Positions 41,231 through 55,183 of a DNA stretch of 64,000 nt are shown one piece after another. Below the pieces are notes generated by a model. That model was not told the origin of the DNA. It was given only the letters and a program-made list of their open reading frames with translations, and searched no databases. Origin of the DNA: Chaetoceros tenuissimus. Its lineage: Eukaryota > Bacillariophyta > Thalassiosirophyceae > Chaetocerotales > Chaetocerotaceae. Made by a program: the position numbers and the translations under genes. The number at the start of each line of letters is the position of its first letter. Within the stretch, counting starts at the first letter, position 1. The stretch is taken from contig BLLK01000022.1 of assembly GCA_021927905.1 (NCBI GenBank), positions 2,046,001 to 2,110,000 on the forward strand, in the 5' to 3' direction.

Positions 41231-44200
41231 ATGATGAACACAGCGATCAAAGTTTCCCCCAAGAAACAGAATAAGATGAAACCATCTTATCTCGAGGTTG
41301 CACTTGTGCAACCAACTAAATCTTACCACTCGAACTCTGCCTCTCCGGTATTTTTGGAAAGTATTGCAAGCAACTCACACAACTGCAAAGACACAAAAAA
41401 AGAAGAAAAATACATTAAAAAGTCTGATGCTGTTGTGTTTTCCCCTCGTGAACCAACCAAGGTAAGAAGTAATTTTCATTCGTCCCACATGTCCTTCCCT
41501 ATATTTGCAAATACTCACTTCCTAACCTCTACCCACAGCGACTTGAGAAGAGCGTTCCCTGTACTGAAAATGCACTTCGTCTGAATAAGGAGCACAAAAA
41601 AGATCAAGAAGATATTCTTGAGAATGCAGAATGCATTGCTGTAGCCAAGTCATCTTCTGCAGCCATTCCTGCGAAAAGAACTGTGAACAGTGATGATGCT
41701 AAGGTATTACTAGTTGATGCATTGAAAGCAACAGATATTCAGCAGCATGACCAAGTCGATAGGAAGAATGACTCCAAGACTTTTTCTTCTTGTTCAGACT
41801 CCAAGAGCGAGAAGAATGCTTCTCCGAGCTCAGACTCCCAGAGCAAGGAAGCTGCTTATCCAAGCTCAATCTTCAAGAACCACAAAAAGATTCTCGAAAA
41901 AGATTCCTGGGAGGATGTGTCTAGTACTACTACTACAAGACTTGAGGATCATTCCTTGGAAAAAGATTTGTATCATTCTAAAGATTCAATCCTCTTTCAA
42001 CGTACCCAGTCCATTGCGAAGAAGAGAAAGACTAAGGTCCTGTTTCAAAAGATTCCGGCATTCCTACTTCTTTTTTCTTTCATTTTAGCATCAATTTCTC
42101 CATGTGAAGCTTTTGTATTTAAGAAAGGTCACGTCGGTAGTTCTTCAAAGGAGGCCAAAATGGAAAGATCTGTAAGTAGTTCTTGTTTTCTTCGAAATCA
42201 TTCACTTTCCGATTGTTCATAGATATAACGAATTTTAATATATCTATGTTTTATTGCTTTCTCTAACTTTATTCATTTTTTGGTCAAATAGATGCTTGAA
42301 GACAGTAGTGAAGACTTAAAAGTCGGGGATGAAATTCCAATTGTAGAAATCGAGGTCCATGCATCTTCATCTGATTCTACTGCCAACAACTTGAAACTTG
42401 GCAAGGCGCAGAGAATTAGTAAAAAGTTCCAATACTTTTCTCCTGCTCTTTGTTTCGATCCAGATTCTAACAATGAGAGTCTCCATATCTTGAAACGACT
42501 TGAATCTCAGAGTCTTTTGAGCTGCCAGGAATCTTGTATCAGACTTTGCACTGCTTTTCAATATGATGCCAAGAATGAAGAATGTATTCTCCTTCAGGGT
42601 GATTTGAACAAGGATACCATCATTCACTTGGACGAGGTGTCTGGAGATAATCACCAAGTAACTTGTGCTATTGCTGAAGATGTAGAAAGTCTCGCTTTCA
42701 CCACCACCCCTAATATCGATCACAAAGAATCTATTTTGACCTTAAATGGAAAACTCTCTGGATCATTCTGTTATGAGAGCAAAACCCAAAAGGAAAAGGA
42801 TCAAATCGTAGAAACACTTGAAGCTATTCTCGACGCTGAGGTGATGGAAAAGCGTCAAGAAGGGAGTTCAGTATCTGTGAGTGTTCTCTCTGATACTTGT
42901 GCTTCTGATGAAAACGATGAAGAGAAGGACGTATCCAAATTCCTACTGCTTCAACTAGAAATTTTCGCGGAGAAAAATGAAGACATTGACTGGTTCACCG
43001 TTCTTAACTCCAAAGTCAAAAGCCTCTCTATAGGCCTTTCCTTGACTAATTTAGCTGTAGCCGACAATGACGCAAAGGAGTCGGACATGGACATTTCCTC
43101 CTTGACTTTAACCACCGACTCCTTCATGATTCAATCATCCTACAACTTTGACAACTCAAGTTCTGGAGAGTGGTGTCTTCAACCTGAAAAGTTGGAAGCC
43201 GGATCCTATTTGCAAATGTCTCCATGCGATTCAATCACTGATTTTTCGCAGTGGTTTTTCCTAGACTCGGACAAGACTTTGAGGCTTAGTGCTCTGCCCT
43301 CATTGTGTGTCCGCTCAAAAAGTAAAAAGCTCATTCTTGATGACTGCGACAGTAAACTCTTTCGCTTTTTTTTTGAGGATGGCACTATTAGAGCGATTGA
43401 TTATGGGAACAGAAACTCAAAGTCGGGAACTTCAAGTTCGAGTTGGCTACTTGGAGTCAAACCTGGGAAGAAATTAGATGGCATTCATCTATTTAATTCA
43501 AACAAAATTTTTGAGAACAAATCCCTGTCTCTGTGGCAAAAGATTCATGCTAGTGATAGTCCATCAACTGCACCGTCGATGATTCCGAGCGCAGTACCAA
43601 GCGATGCTCCTAGTTCTGTACCGTCTGAATGCGTTGATGAAGAAGGGTGGACAGTTGGAGGTGATTCTAAATTTCAAAATATGACATGTTCCGATATTGA
43701 TGCCAAACCAGACTATTGGTGTGAACTTCTTCAAGGAATTAGTGACACACAGAACTTTGGGAAAGGAATCAACGAAGCTTGTTGTCTTTGTCATGGTAGT
43801 ACCTTCAAGACAACATATCCATCTTTGACTCCTTCATCGAAGCCGTCAGTGTCTCAGTCGCCTACACTACATGCATATCCCTCAAGTGAGCCTTCATCCC
43901 AGCCGTCTGTATGTCGTGATGAACCTGGTTGGCATATCAAGGCAACTATGGATAATGGTACGGATGTAGAAGTGACTTGTGAATGGTTTGGAGACAATGT
44001 AAATTTCTGTGAGCAATTCAAGGATTGCGAGTATGAAGCCAAGACACCAGCGTTAGCGTGTTGTCTCTGTGGTGGTGGAGATCACCAATCAGTGGCACCA
44101 AGCACCAGTCCTTCAAGTCAACCCTCATCTGAACCGTCCTTTCAACCAAGTGTCAGTTCAAGTAAGTACTACTCTATATGGAATGTGTAGATGAATTTGT

Positions 44201-47200
44201 ATGCTTCCATTTTTCCAATGAAATTTTGTTCTTGTATAACTAACCTCTTTGACATCGTTCATTTGTATACAGGACCATCAGACCAACCTAGTGACATCCC
44301 CTCCGATTCCCCATCAAATATCCCCTCTACAATCCCTTCGTCTACACCATCCGTTTCAATGCAACCAAGTGGTTTTCCAAGTATGCAATTTGGAGCGACA
44401 TTTGATGGGGAGCCATGTAATTATGATCGTGAATGTAAAGAAAGGCCGTTGTTTGATGCCGCATTAGGAAAGCAAAAACTTTGTGAATTGCTCGAGCGCC
44501 GCATAGGCACAGAGGCACCGTCTTTCGTGCCATCAGTTTTGCCATCAGTTACAAGTCCTCCATCAAACATTGTACCTGACGCATATGAACCTGATAAATA
44601 TGGAAAAGGAAAAGGCAAGTCCTCCAAAAGTACAAAGTCACCTTCTGCTATGCCTTCTTCCCTACCATCCAGTTTCCCATCGAAAGAGCCATCTACAATG
44701 CCTTCAAGAATGCCTTCAAGCAGTCCGAGTTCACTTCCATCTTCCGAACCATCAGATTCTCCAAGTAAAACCCCTTCTTCTGAGCCTAGTATGGAACCAT
44801 CACTCAATCCAAGTTCAGAACCATCGTTGCTTCCTTCATCTAGTCCAAGCGACAGTCCATCTAGTGAACCATCATTTCAGCCATCTGTATCTCAGATTCC
44901 TTCAGCTGCTCCGACATCTTTGCCGACAAGTGAGCCGTCTTTCCAACCATCCGTGTCGCAGATGCCTAGTTTAGAGCCAACACCTCAGAGGGAATCAGGA
45001 GTCTGTCAAAATAAAGTTTGTGTTGCAGAAGTAAGTATCTCTTGGGAATATGTATATTTGCACAAATTCGATGACTGTAGCAAAATCTCACTTAACTCTT
45101 TTCTACTCATGGTAGGATCTTGAGGTATCTTTTTGTTCTCCAAAGAATGAAATTTATCCCACATCTGCTCCTGAGGTTACTGCATCTCCAGCACCAACTG
45201 TTGATTGTGACGAATCCAGTATTACAGCGTCATACTCTGGTAGTTATGGGAATGGTGCTGAAGATGGTACTTACGACCAAGACTATACAGGAGGTGTCGT
45301 TGTCGGTCCAAGTCGAACCATCACATTGTTTGGTAATGCATGGAAAGCTTATAGGCTTAGCGAACCGTATCATTTGACAGAATTATCAAAACTAGAGTTT
45401 GATTTTTACATGTTTAAAGAAGCGGAAGGTCATGCTATTTGTGTGGATGATGATATCAATGAAGATACATTTGGCGGAGAGAGGATTCGATGCTTCATGA
45501 TTGGAGGTAAGTTTTATGTAGTTAGAAGTCACTATTAATTACTTTTTTGGTTGACTCAAAATTGCAAAAAATTTCAAATAGGTTCACAATTTGACTCTTG
45601 GGATCATGTGATTAAATTAGATACATCAGACCGCACCCAAATTCTTCAAGGTCAAATTGTAAATCGTTATGATATCTGTAAAGCAGAGGAACGCATCACT
45701 ATTGATCTAAAAGATTTGTTTTTGGATCAGTTGGATACAATTAATTACATTGCATTTATCCAAGACAATGATGAATCTCCTACAATTGGAGAGTCGGCTT
45801 TTGAAAATATTGTTCTCTATGAAGGGTCAGTGGATGCATCTCCTCAAGTTTCGGAAGAATGGATTGAAAATACAATTGATTGCTTTGATCATTTCCAAGG
45901 TGGAGAGACTGCATACCAAAATATTGAATGGCATGATGGAACAGGAAGCTTTGTATTATCGTCTTCAGCAGATGATAACGACATTTATGTCTATGAGGCA
46001 TGGAGAACTCCTTTGAAGAATATATGTGAAGACTCATCAATTCTAAATTCAGCATCTAGGAGCTTTGTTAAAACTATCGATGATGAGGATGATTTGGAGT
46101 ACCCAAGAAGATTTTCAATTTCCCTTGATGGAACATTTGTTGTGGCATATCCTGAGCACCGTTATGTCCATCCATCTGACCACCCTTCTTCTTTACCGTC
46201 AGCCAAACCCTCATCTGAACCCTCAACTGAACCCACACCAGCTCCAACACCACAGGTAAGTTGTATGAGACGATTTTTTGCTAATTCAAATATGGGAAAA
46301 TTGTGACCTCATCACTATCGTCATGCATTTGTAGCCAACTCCTGCTCCGACTTCTTCGCCAACTCCTGGTCCGACTCCTGCACGAAGAAGATTGTCGGAA
46401 GTAACGCAGTCAATGGAATCAGTCGGAAGCAAATTGAAAATTGAAGCTATGCAAATGAATCATCATTCTTTACGACGAATGCAAGCTGATGGCCAATATG
46501 GCGAAGTCGATGGAAGTGGTGATAATTATGGTACAGATCATCATGGTCGTGTTGTCATTTACATCACTGATGCACATGACGCCAATTGGAACTCCAAGGA
46601 CAAGTTCATGATCTATGGTACAGACAATGATATTGATTTTGGAGAATGTGTTGCCATCAGTTATGATGGTCAAACTCTTGTCATTGGCTCCAACGGAAAT
46701 ATTGTTTACATTTATGTCAGAGACAGCAGTAATACGAACAGTTGGGTTTTCAAACACACAATTTCTCGAAGCGAGAACGGATTTGGGAAAAAAGTTGGAG
46801 TATCTAGTAATGGAGAATTGATCATTATTGCAGCGGATGACAAAGCATTTGTGTATGCATTAGATCCAACATCAACAGAAGTAGATAGTGACTACATGTT
46901 AGGATTAAATGGAGCACCATGGGGTACTATTGATGAGGATATTTTTGATCATGGTGCGGCAATTGACATCATTAACAACGAGATCATTGTCTATGGGAAA
47001 AATAGTTCTGATGAAGTCAAATCCTTACAGGTATGTGGATTGACGTGAATATTTTGAAGTTTATAATAAGCATTGCCTCACAATTTCCATCTCATTTATA
47101 GCTTCAATTGAGTTGTAAAGATGAGAATGCCTCTGCAAAATCTGATTCCAATAATCCACTAGACAATATTGAATGCGTCTGTAATGATGGTTTCATCTCA

Positions 47201-50200
47201 TCATCCAGCGAAGGAGTAAAAACTGTTTTAGAAGATAATGAGTTCTGCATTCCAGTCATGGCAAGTGGAAATATCAATGCAGCGCATGTCAGCATTACAG
47301 TGAAAACAAGCTCTCAACTTGGGACTGACATTGTGCAAAGTGATGTTCAATTGTGGAGACTAGGTTAGTTTCTTTAGATTTACTGCATTTTTTGTTGTTT
47401 TTACTCCCAACCGTGACTAATTTTAATGCTCTCCTCTGCCTGACAGATCCTGATGGTTTTAAAGATATCAGCAGGATAATTTCAGCTGAACAGTTTCAAT
47501 TCTCTCGAGCCGATATGAAACTGAAATTTGATCAATTACGACCAGGATATAGATATAGAATTATCTTTCTTTCTGATAATTTCGCAGAATTATCGAAAGA
47601 CCTAGAATTGGTAGCCGTCACATCATGTAGTTGTCAAGAGAATACAATTGATGATACTGGTAGGCCTGAAAATTTCTCAATTCAGCAGTCCCTTGGGCAT
47701 GTTACCTTTAACTTTACGGATGGATCTTATTGTGAAGATGCTTTCTCTTTCACGAGAGTTGACAAAGTGGAAGAATTCCTGAGTGACTTTGCAGACCGTG
47801 CGGATAGTTTCACAAGTGACTTTTATTTCAGTGCTGCTGAGGAATGTTTTACTACCATCGAACCTGGCATCGAAGCATCAGATGATCTTTCTTTGAGCAA
47901 CTTGATTGTGGGGAAGAGATATTCTTATTGTGTCCGAGCAATAGGATCTTCTCATTACATGGATGCTCCATTCGCTTTATCAAATGAGCGACGACTAATT
48001 ACTTCCTCATTGAGTGCTTGCGATTCTCACACGATTGCATGGGAGTCATCAATACATGGACAAATCACTACGGCAAAGAATGCAGGGTATTTGCCAATTG
48101 AGGATGCGACTATCCGTTGGGAGCTTTTGGACAAGGATGACCATACAAGAGTGCTCGATTGTGATGGTTGTTCTGGAGAAGCAGTTACCGATGACGGCGG
48201 ATTGTTCAAGGTACAGATACAAGCTTTGGAGGATTCTCTTGACAATGACTCGGCGATTCCAGTCAGACTACATTTTGAAAAGACATCTCAAGGAACGATT
48301 TCTCACGAGTTCTTGTGCAATGATGGTGAAATACCATGCCCTTCTGAAGGTTTTGTCATATTTCTCAACCATCTTACATTTGATGCTCCTCTTCACGTCA
48401 TTGATGATACATCAATTCCTTTTTCAGGCAAAGTCACCATTGCTGATACAAATGGCTGCACTTTGTCAAATGTTACGATTTGTGCCATGTACAATGATAC
48501 AAGTGGTATAGATGAGCCACTAGTTTGCGTTGAATCAGATTCTTACGGGCTTTTCAGTCTTCCAGTAGTCATTGGTGCCACTATCAATCGTCTCGAGTTT
48601 ACCTATAAAAAACATGACTTTGAAGCAAAATCCATGGACAAAGACTTTGGGAGTGGAATAGTAATATCCGCAGAAGATGCACCATACAATGATTATGACT
48701 TTGAAGATGTAACGAAGACAAAGCTACGAGTTGAAGTTGCTGGAGGGATATGTAATAAACAGCTCGGGACGAGTTATGTTCTGATTCGTGTTGCTGGCTG
48801 TGAATGGGATCCTGAGCCAATTACCCAATCAGGATGGTTGAGAGAGCATGAGAACATTCCTGCACATGTTATGAGTGTAGAAGTAAAGGACATACGCGAT
48901 TCATCAACAGGAGGTCGGATTTTACCGGTATTCATGGAGTTTCAAGGTGAGAGTTTCATAGTGTTTATTTTAGTTCCGAAAGAATAAACTGTATTATTTT
49001 GCTTACAATAATGTTTTAGGCACAAATCCAATTGTGAGAACAATTGATCTTAGCGATGCCAATGAAATCAGGTGAGTTATTTTCTCTGTTCTTTTTTGAG
49101 AGACAGGTGGCATTTCTATTCATTAAAACTGAACAATCAATCTCGTATGCAGTGAGGCTATGAAGGAGGAGGAAGATTCAACACCAACCACAGATACAGG
49201 TAGAGATAATACGGACGCTCAAGAAGAAGAAAAAGAGGAATTGGAGGCAATCGAAGGGGAAGAAAAAGAACAGTTGGATACAGTACGGTTCCAATATGGT
49301 AAGTACAACATTGTTCGATTTCAAGCTGTTTCAAGTCGTGAGTAATCATTAGCTAATACTGTCGAAGATGGAACATTGACGATGGATGTCCTAATCGAAA
49401 GTAGCAAGGACAATCTTGATTGTGCAGATGTCGATCCATCAGAGTATGAAGGCGCCAATTCTTTTCATGTAATTGATTACATGACTGTTTTTAAGGTGGA
49501 TATAAAATTGGAGTACGAAATTTTGGAAAACCTTTTTTGTGATATTGTAGATGAGTCGCTTCAAGTTGAAGTTACTAGCAAAGTTGGATATGGTACGTAA
49601 CAGTATTCTTTTATGTTCATTCTTTAACCTGCTCGAACTTGGAAAATATACTCACAAATACTTATGAAAAAATGAACAAAGATGATTTTGAAGGCAGTGA
49701 TGAGTTCAAAGCAAAAATCCCTGAAGATTCCATTACAGATGTAGGACTAAAGAAATGCAACCCTTTAATTGATGAGGAAGAAGGCGGAGGTATCTGCATG
49801 TTCGAAGTAATTCATGATACAGATGATGAAAACAAAAATATTGGAGGAGCGAGAGTTGACACTGTGTTTTTAGCTACGGGTCGTCCAAACATTGTCAGTC
49901 CTTTTACAAAAAGTATAATTTTTAGAGTAATTGGCGCTGACTCAGATGTCGAACACAAAGCTGCAGTTTTCATTGAAGGTTTATATTCGAAAGGACCGTA
50001 AGTAATGCAAAGTTGGGTTTGAATCTTTCTTCTCCTTCCTGAATATCATCTCACAAATTCAAACATATAGTGGAGAGTCATTCGCATTACCTACGCACTC
50101 ACCAATTATGATTTTAAGAGATCCACCTGGTAAGTACATCATAAAAAATACTGTATGTACTTATATTATATCACGCTTGATGTCTCACATCCTTTAATTA

Positions 50201-53200
50201 AAGGTGGTCTATCTACTGCGAGTTATGAAAACATGGTAACTACCATGAGACTTACCTCCGATCAAAATACTGTGAACTTAAAGAACACATTATCACTTGG
50301 TATTGATGGCAAAGTTAAATACAAATCTTTTCTATGCAAGGGGGCAGGATATGGACTTTTGGGATTCGGCTTTAGTTATTGTGATAATCCTCTGAACATA
50401 GATTTAGATGTAGCAAAGTTTGGATGGGATTCTGAACTTGGCGGAACTGTCCATGACACAACCAATGAAGATTCAAACTCTTTTACCATGACTTGGACTT
50501 ATACCACCTCCGATTCTCCATGGATAGCAGGATACTCATCTGACGTTTTTGTTACCCCGAACTTGTATGTCGCTGTTGAAACTGTACAAGAAGTCTATTG
50601 GAACAACACAAGCTGTGCACCAATATTCCCTTTCCCTGAACAACTTCTTTTGGACTTGAATTCCCCACCTAGTGAACAAGCATTATCGTTTTATACGAGA
50701 TATCATATTGCCGGAGAAAAGATACCAATAATGGAAGAGTCTCTGGTTATTCAAGAAGAACTTTTGACCGGTGCTGAATTAGATGAAAATGTTTGTTGTC
50801 CTGATGGTGAAGATCCATGTGAACCTGAAGATAAACAGGCTTGTTCAAATGAACAGAAACAAACAATCAGAGATGAGGTGGAGGCTCTAAAGGAAGGTAT
50901 AAGAGAATGGAACAATGCATTAGAAACGGAACCAGATAAACAGTCGCTCACTCATTGGATGTCAGGACAGGGATATGGTATGGATGATATGCATTCGGAT
51001 GATGATTTGAAGCTAGACGAAAACGATGCAGTGCATGGTGCTGGTTTGGCACCTGGTCATTTGATAGATGAGGCCGAAAGATTAGATGTCCAGTTGGGAA
51101 ATTTGACTGGTGCTACTGACGAGAAACTAAAGGAGGGTATTAGAACTGCAAAACGCTTACAAATAGCAGGAGGAGGATCTCTTTATGAATTGAAACTCCA
51201 AAAAGAGAGACAAGATAGAACAACCAAATGTCAGCATACATGTAGTGTGAAAACTTCCAACACTTTTAAGTTGCCAAAACTAAAAAAAAAAGGGATAAAA
51301 TTTTTCTCTAAAGGTTTAGAGCTCAAGTATGATCCATTGAATATTCAACTAGAAAGTGAGCATATTTGGCATAAGCAGTCGTCAACTACGAAAGCCACAC
51401 AAGTATCTGTGACATTGGGAGATCCTGACGCAGGAGATGAACTCGTGGTTGACATGTTTTATGATGCAACATATGGAACTCTTGTTTTTGAAACAGTTGG
51501 AGGCAAAACAAAGTGTCCTCAAGAGGTAAACATTTACATTGAAAAGGATAATGACATCATTGCAAATTTTATCTAAACTGACAATTCTTTCTCTTCACTT
51601 AGATCAATACATTGGCAAATGAAGATCCAGGAATAGAAATTCTCAAATACCCAAGTCAATTTGTATTCCCGGATGATGAAATGGTCTTTGAGCTCAAGTT
51701 ATCCAATCTTGGTTCAGCAAAAGAGTCATTGTTTGCACTGTATGCACAGACTCTAGATAATGAGGCCAATCTTGAGCTCAAAGTAGACGGGGCTCCGTTT
51801 TATGATAGCCGGGTATATTTTAGCGTTCAAAAAGATTCGTCGTACACTCAGATACTGACAATCAAGCGCGGTCAGAAATATATCAACAAGGCCATAGGTC
51901 TATCCTTTGAATCAGCGTGCCTTGATGATGGTAGTCTGTGAGTTACTTCTCTAAACAATCAACTCGTATTTTTCTATTTCACCAACTAACAAATATTTGA
52001 CATCAATAGTGCCAATGATATTTCTGTTTCTTTATTTGGCGATCATCCAGAATGGCAATCAACTATTCCAAACACATCAGGTGAAACTTTGTTTAACACA
52101 TACAATGAGGAGGGTACACCCATCATTAAGTTTATCGAACCGTGTCCAACAATTTCATGGGCGGGTCTGTTAGCGTAAGTGCAATCCACCTCATTTCATC
52201 ATGATCACTTCGAAATGCTCATATACAAAATTCTGCAACAGACGCGATAGGAAATTCGTCATAAATACAAAATCTTCTGAAGAAGAGCAAGAAGGCATCT
52301 TGGCAATTTCAATTTTTAATGCAAACTTTGGAACATCAACACTCAAAGGAATGAAAGAGGATAGATTAGAAAATGTATACCTAAGCTACCGCAAATTAGG
52401 GGAAGGAGAAGGTGATTGGGAACCAGCTTTGATAAATCTTGACACTGGTGCTGAACAGCTTGACTTTGTAGGGGATTATGCCGAAGAAGACAACTACGGC
52501 TACACAACACTAGAATGGTTCCATGGAGGCAGAGAAGGCAGCTACGAAATCAAAGTAGAAACTAGTTGTAATGCTCTCGGAGGACCTGATAATATTGATT
52601 CTTATCGCGAAAGTATCTTGAGCGGAGTTATCGATGTATCTCCTCCAGAGCAGTTCGGCGAAGCTCTTCCTCTAAAAAATGAAATTTTGCTCGGAGAAGA
52701 AGTCACTATTGCCTTTACAGAGGATCTTGATTGTAGCAGACCTTTTTCATTCGAAATTGAGGTAGACGTTCTGGAAACGAATTATCGTTTTGATAATGAC
52801 AATCTCCATGTAATCTGTGAAGGAAGAAAGATTAGCTTCAATCTTGACCCAACACAAGTCCTAGATCCATCAGATTTGCTCGGAAGGACCTTTGCTGTAA
52901 AATTGGGTTCTATAGATCCTACTATTTCTAAAAACGTCAAGGATATCAATGGCAATGAACTTGAATTTAACATTGAGTTCCAAAGAACATTTGCGGCGAA
53001 CCAGGACCTCGATTCAATTTCGTCATCTTTTGGATTGAGAGCAAGAATGCTAAAGGGTATGAATTGTTCTCAAGACTCCAAAGCAAGTCTATCTGAGACA
53101 ATGAAAGGCGATATTGCATCTTTACTTGACCTGTCTGACATTTCAAGACTCCAGGTGATGAAACTATCATGCATGCATGGACTGGGTGAGGTTGATTTAA

Positions 53201-53820
53201 GGATGAAGATTTTACCTGAATCCTCTGATCCCAAGACAGGATTGTATGGCAGACTACTTGGCAAGGATTCTCGTTTAGGCCAGCGTCCACATGAAATTCT
53301 TCGAAACCTTGTCTCTCAATCAAAGGAGACCAATACCGAAAATAGAAGAAGACTTAATTCGATGGATACTTTTACTGTAAAGGATATGAAATTTCATCCA
53401 TCTGATAAGGATGTAGAAACTTACAAGACTCGGTCAGAAAATAGAGCTAGAGAGAAGTTAATCTATGACGAAATATCAATCTTCCACAATCCACATATGA
53501 GAAACCAAGAGAATAGAAACCTAAACAGTGAATTGAAGGCATTGGAAGATGAACTCAAAAGGGAAAAGGAGGAAGAAATGACAGAATTGAAGAAGGAAAA
53601 AGAGGAAGAAATTCGAGAGTTGAAGGAAGAGAAGGAGGAAGAAATGAAAGAACTGAAGATGGAAAAGAAGGAGGAAATGGAGGAATTGTTACGTAAATTG
53701 GATGCATCAAATGCAAACAATATGAATTTCATGTTCGCAGTACAAGGATTTGTTCTTTTGATAGGTTGTGCAATAACTGCAACTGCAATGTACTTCCATA
53801 TGAAGAGAAGCAACAATTAG
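41231..53820 (+). CDS. Giant multi-domain membrane-anchored surface protein, 18 exons
   Basis: Exons: 41231-41461, 41539-42171, 42292-44161, 44273-45030, 45116-45506, 45582-46255, 46335-47030, 47102-47363, 47447-48946, 49020-49071, 49153-49298, 49368-49592, 49682-49997, 50071-50129, 50204-51525, 51603-51937, 52010-52174, 52242-53820. All 17 introns are GT-AG and every phase fits, giving about 3,737 residues with no stop. A polar N-terminus precedes a hydrophobic segment at about 246-268 (FLLLFSFILASISPCEAF), an internal signal or anchor. Then come a PAN-like Cys region (about 341-392), a ricin-B-like lectin region (about 578-705), Cys modules ending ACCLCHG and ACCLCGGG, and PSSxPS linkers with many units. 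Jelly-roll and propeller-like beta domains, a long FnIII-like region and acidic spacers follow. A Glu/Lys coiled coil (about 3645-3700) and a final membrane helix (about 3708-3730) end the protein. Function is unknown; a cell-surface or frustule-associated adhesion role is inference. Confidence 0.8.
44273..45000 (+). repeat. PSSxPS linker repeat region
   Basis: Dozens of short Pro-Ser-Ser/Asp-x-Pro-Ser units (for example SSEPSLLPSSSPSDSPSSEP) are encoded by irregular repeats of roughly 12-15 bases. Similar short blocks occur at 43558-43632, 43815-43905 and 44095-44160. Such linkers are common in diatom cell-wall and secreted proteins. Confidence 0.75.
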
Positions 53821-54168
53821 AGAGAGAAAAAAATATACAGGAAAAAAAGATTATAGAATAATACACAGAAACGAAAGAGAAGAAGCAATAATGAAAAGAG
53901 AATAAAATTCTCAAAGAGAGAAATATGAAATAGTTACCACGATTCTTCTTTTTATGTAACGTGTTCATCTAATTCTATGATCGATTCAGTATCTGCGTAC
54001 GAAGATTAGCCAGGTCTTGGCAATATCTGGTGTACTGCTGTATTTTGGCATCATGTTCAATCTATTGATTACTCATGAAATTCTGCATCATAGAAGCCAT
54101 AATCAGTTTTCGTGTTACCTATATTTACCATGCCTCCTCCACCACAGCGGAAAGGTAATGTATCGAAA
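53821..54168. other. Convergent intergenic spacer
   Basis: The 3' region of the giant gene begins with a purine-rich AGAGAGAAAAAAAT stretch. No gene is seen. Confidence 0.45.
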
Positions 54169-54858
54169 TCATTTCTTCCCAACTTGCTTTGTTTTTCCTA
54201 GTCTTACATCAGCACTGATTGGAGTTTCTCCCCAACCAGCACTCCTGTTATTTTCCCCAAAAACTTTCTTCTTCAGAATGAGAACTGGCTGTCGGATGGT
54301 GTGTGTACCACTTTTATAGTGAAAAGTATCTCTTAATGGGTATAGAATCAAATCTGAGTCGTTCATTGGAGACCATTCCTTCACTTTACCCCCATTTAGA
54401 ATTGCAAATCCAGTATCTCCATACACATAGACATCTTCTTCTGCATCTTGAAGCCAGTCATTCAAAATTTTCTCTGTTTTACGGATGGCACAAATCAAAC
54501 CAGTGCAGAGACTGATAAAAATCAAGGGAGGAAAGTAAAACATGAGTAGACAGCATTTACCACCTGAGGCAGCTTGTCTTGCATTCTTCACCGCATCCAC
54601 ATCAGCTCGCATAGCAACTTTTGCATGAAAATCAGACGGCACACCTTTATGAGAACGAAGTATTCTTGTTGCTTCTTCACGCAGTTCCTTTGACTTGTTG
54701 TCTTCTGCCTTATTGAAGAGATTCATAGTTATAACTAAGGTCTGCGATCTTTTATTTGTTGTGACTTCGATAGAACAGGTTGAATTACAAACGATCAAAA
54801 TGAAGAGAAGAAGAATCGAAGAAGGAATCAGTGTAGAATCTATAAAATCTAACACCAA
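54169..54858 (-). CDS. Hypothetical protein with hydrophobic N-terminus
   Basis: The whole stretch is open, but an 87-bp GT-AG intron (54474-54560) is likely because the intervening 29 codons are a pyrimidine-driven hydrophobic run. Spliced exons 54561-54858 and 54169-54473 give 200 residues. The N-terminus (LIPSSILLLFILIVCNSTCS) is a signal peptide or anchor. The middle contains KAEDNKSKELREEATRILRSHKG, a helical charged stretch, and DVDAVKNARQAASGG. The second exon has VYVYGDTGFAILNGGKVKEW. I recognise no family. Whether the intron is removed decides between a soluble protein and a two-helix membrane protein. Confidence 0.5.
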   Translation of the reverse strand: MVLDFIDSTLIPSSILLLFILIVCNSTCSIEVTTNKRSQTLVITMNLFNKAEDNKSKELREEATRILRSHKGVPSDFHAKVAMRADVDAVKNARQAASGGKCCLLMFYFPPLIFISLCTGLICAIRKTEKILNDWLQDAEEDVYVYGDTGFAILNGGKVKEWSPMNDSDLILYPLRDTFHYKSGTHTIRQPVLILKKKVFGENNRSAGWGETPISADVRLGKTKQVGKK

Positions 54859-55183
54859 AACCAGTCTAACGGATCTATTACCGTCACATTGAGGTACGAA
54901 TTGATTTCTTCAAAGTGGGGAAGCAGCACACAGCACATTCAAAGCAATCCTATGTATAAATCTAAAGAGACACATTTGAGAAATTCTCGAAATTTTCTGA
55001 ATGTATAGATGTGGTAATGGTAATAATATGGGAGAGTAGTTAGCGAATAATTGTCTTACAAGAATTTATGTTTTTGATTGGTTGTACTGTGTCAGCTGTA
55101 GTATTTCCACATGAAAAGATATCACATTTAAAACGACCGTAGAAATGATCACTTTTCAATATTTATTTACTTGTAGCTACCAC
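54859..55183. other. Intergenic spacer
   Basis: This spacer lies upstream of the hypothetical gene and downstream of the second sulfatase. The last 60 bases (from about 55125) are similar to the 3' flank of the sulfatase remnant at about 34015-34075. Confidence 0.5.

Noticed and set aside
44421-44807. Minus-strand frame opposite the PSSxPS region
   Set aside because: The reverse complement of repetitive Ser/Pro codons stays open by composition; it lies inside a phase-consistent exon.
44273-45000. CRISPR-like array of short repeats
   Set aside because: The units are in-frame, irregular, coding PSSxPS repeats in a eukaryotic exon, without spacers.
54474-54560. Additional membrane helix in the hypothetical protein at 54169
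   Set aside because: The 29 codons have exact GT-AG ends and an intron-like pyrimidine-rich tract, so an in-frame intron is more likely than coding sequence, though not proven.
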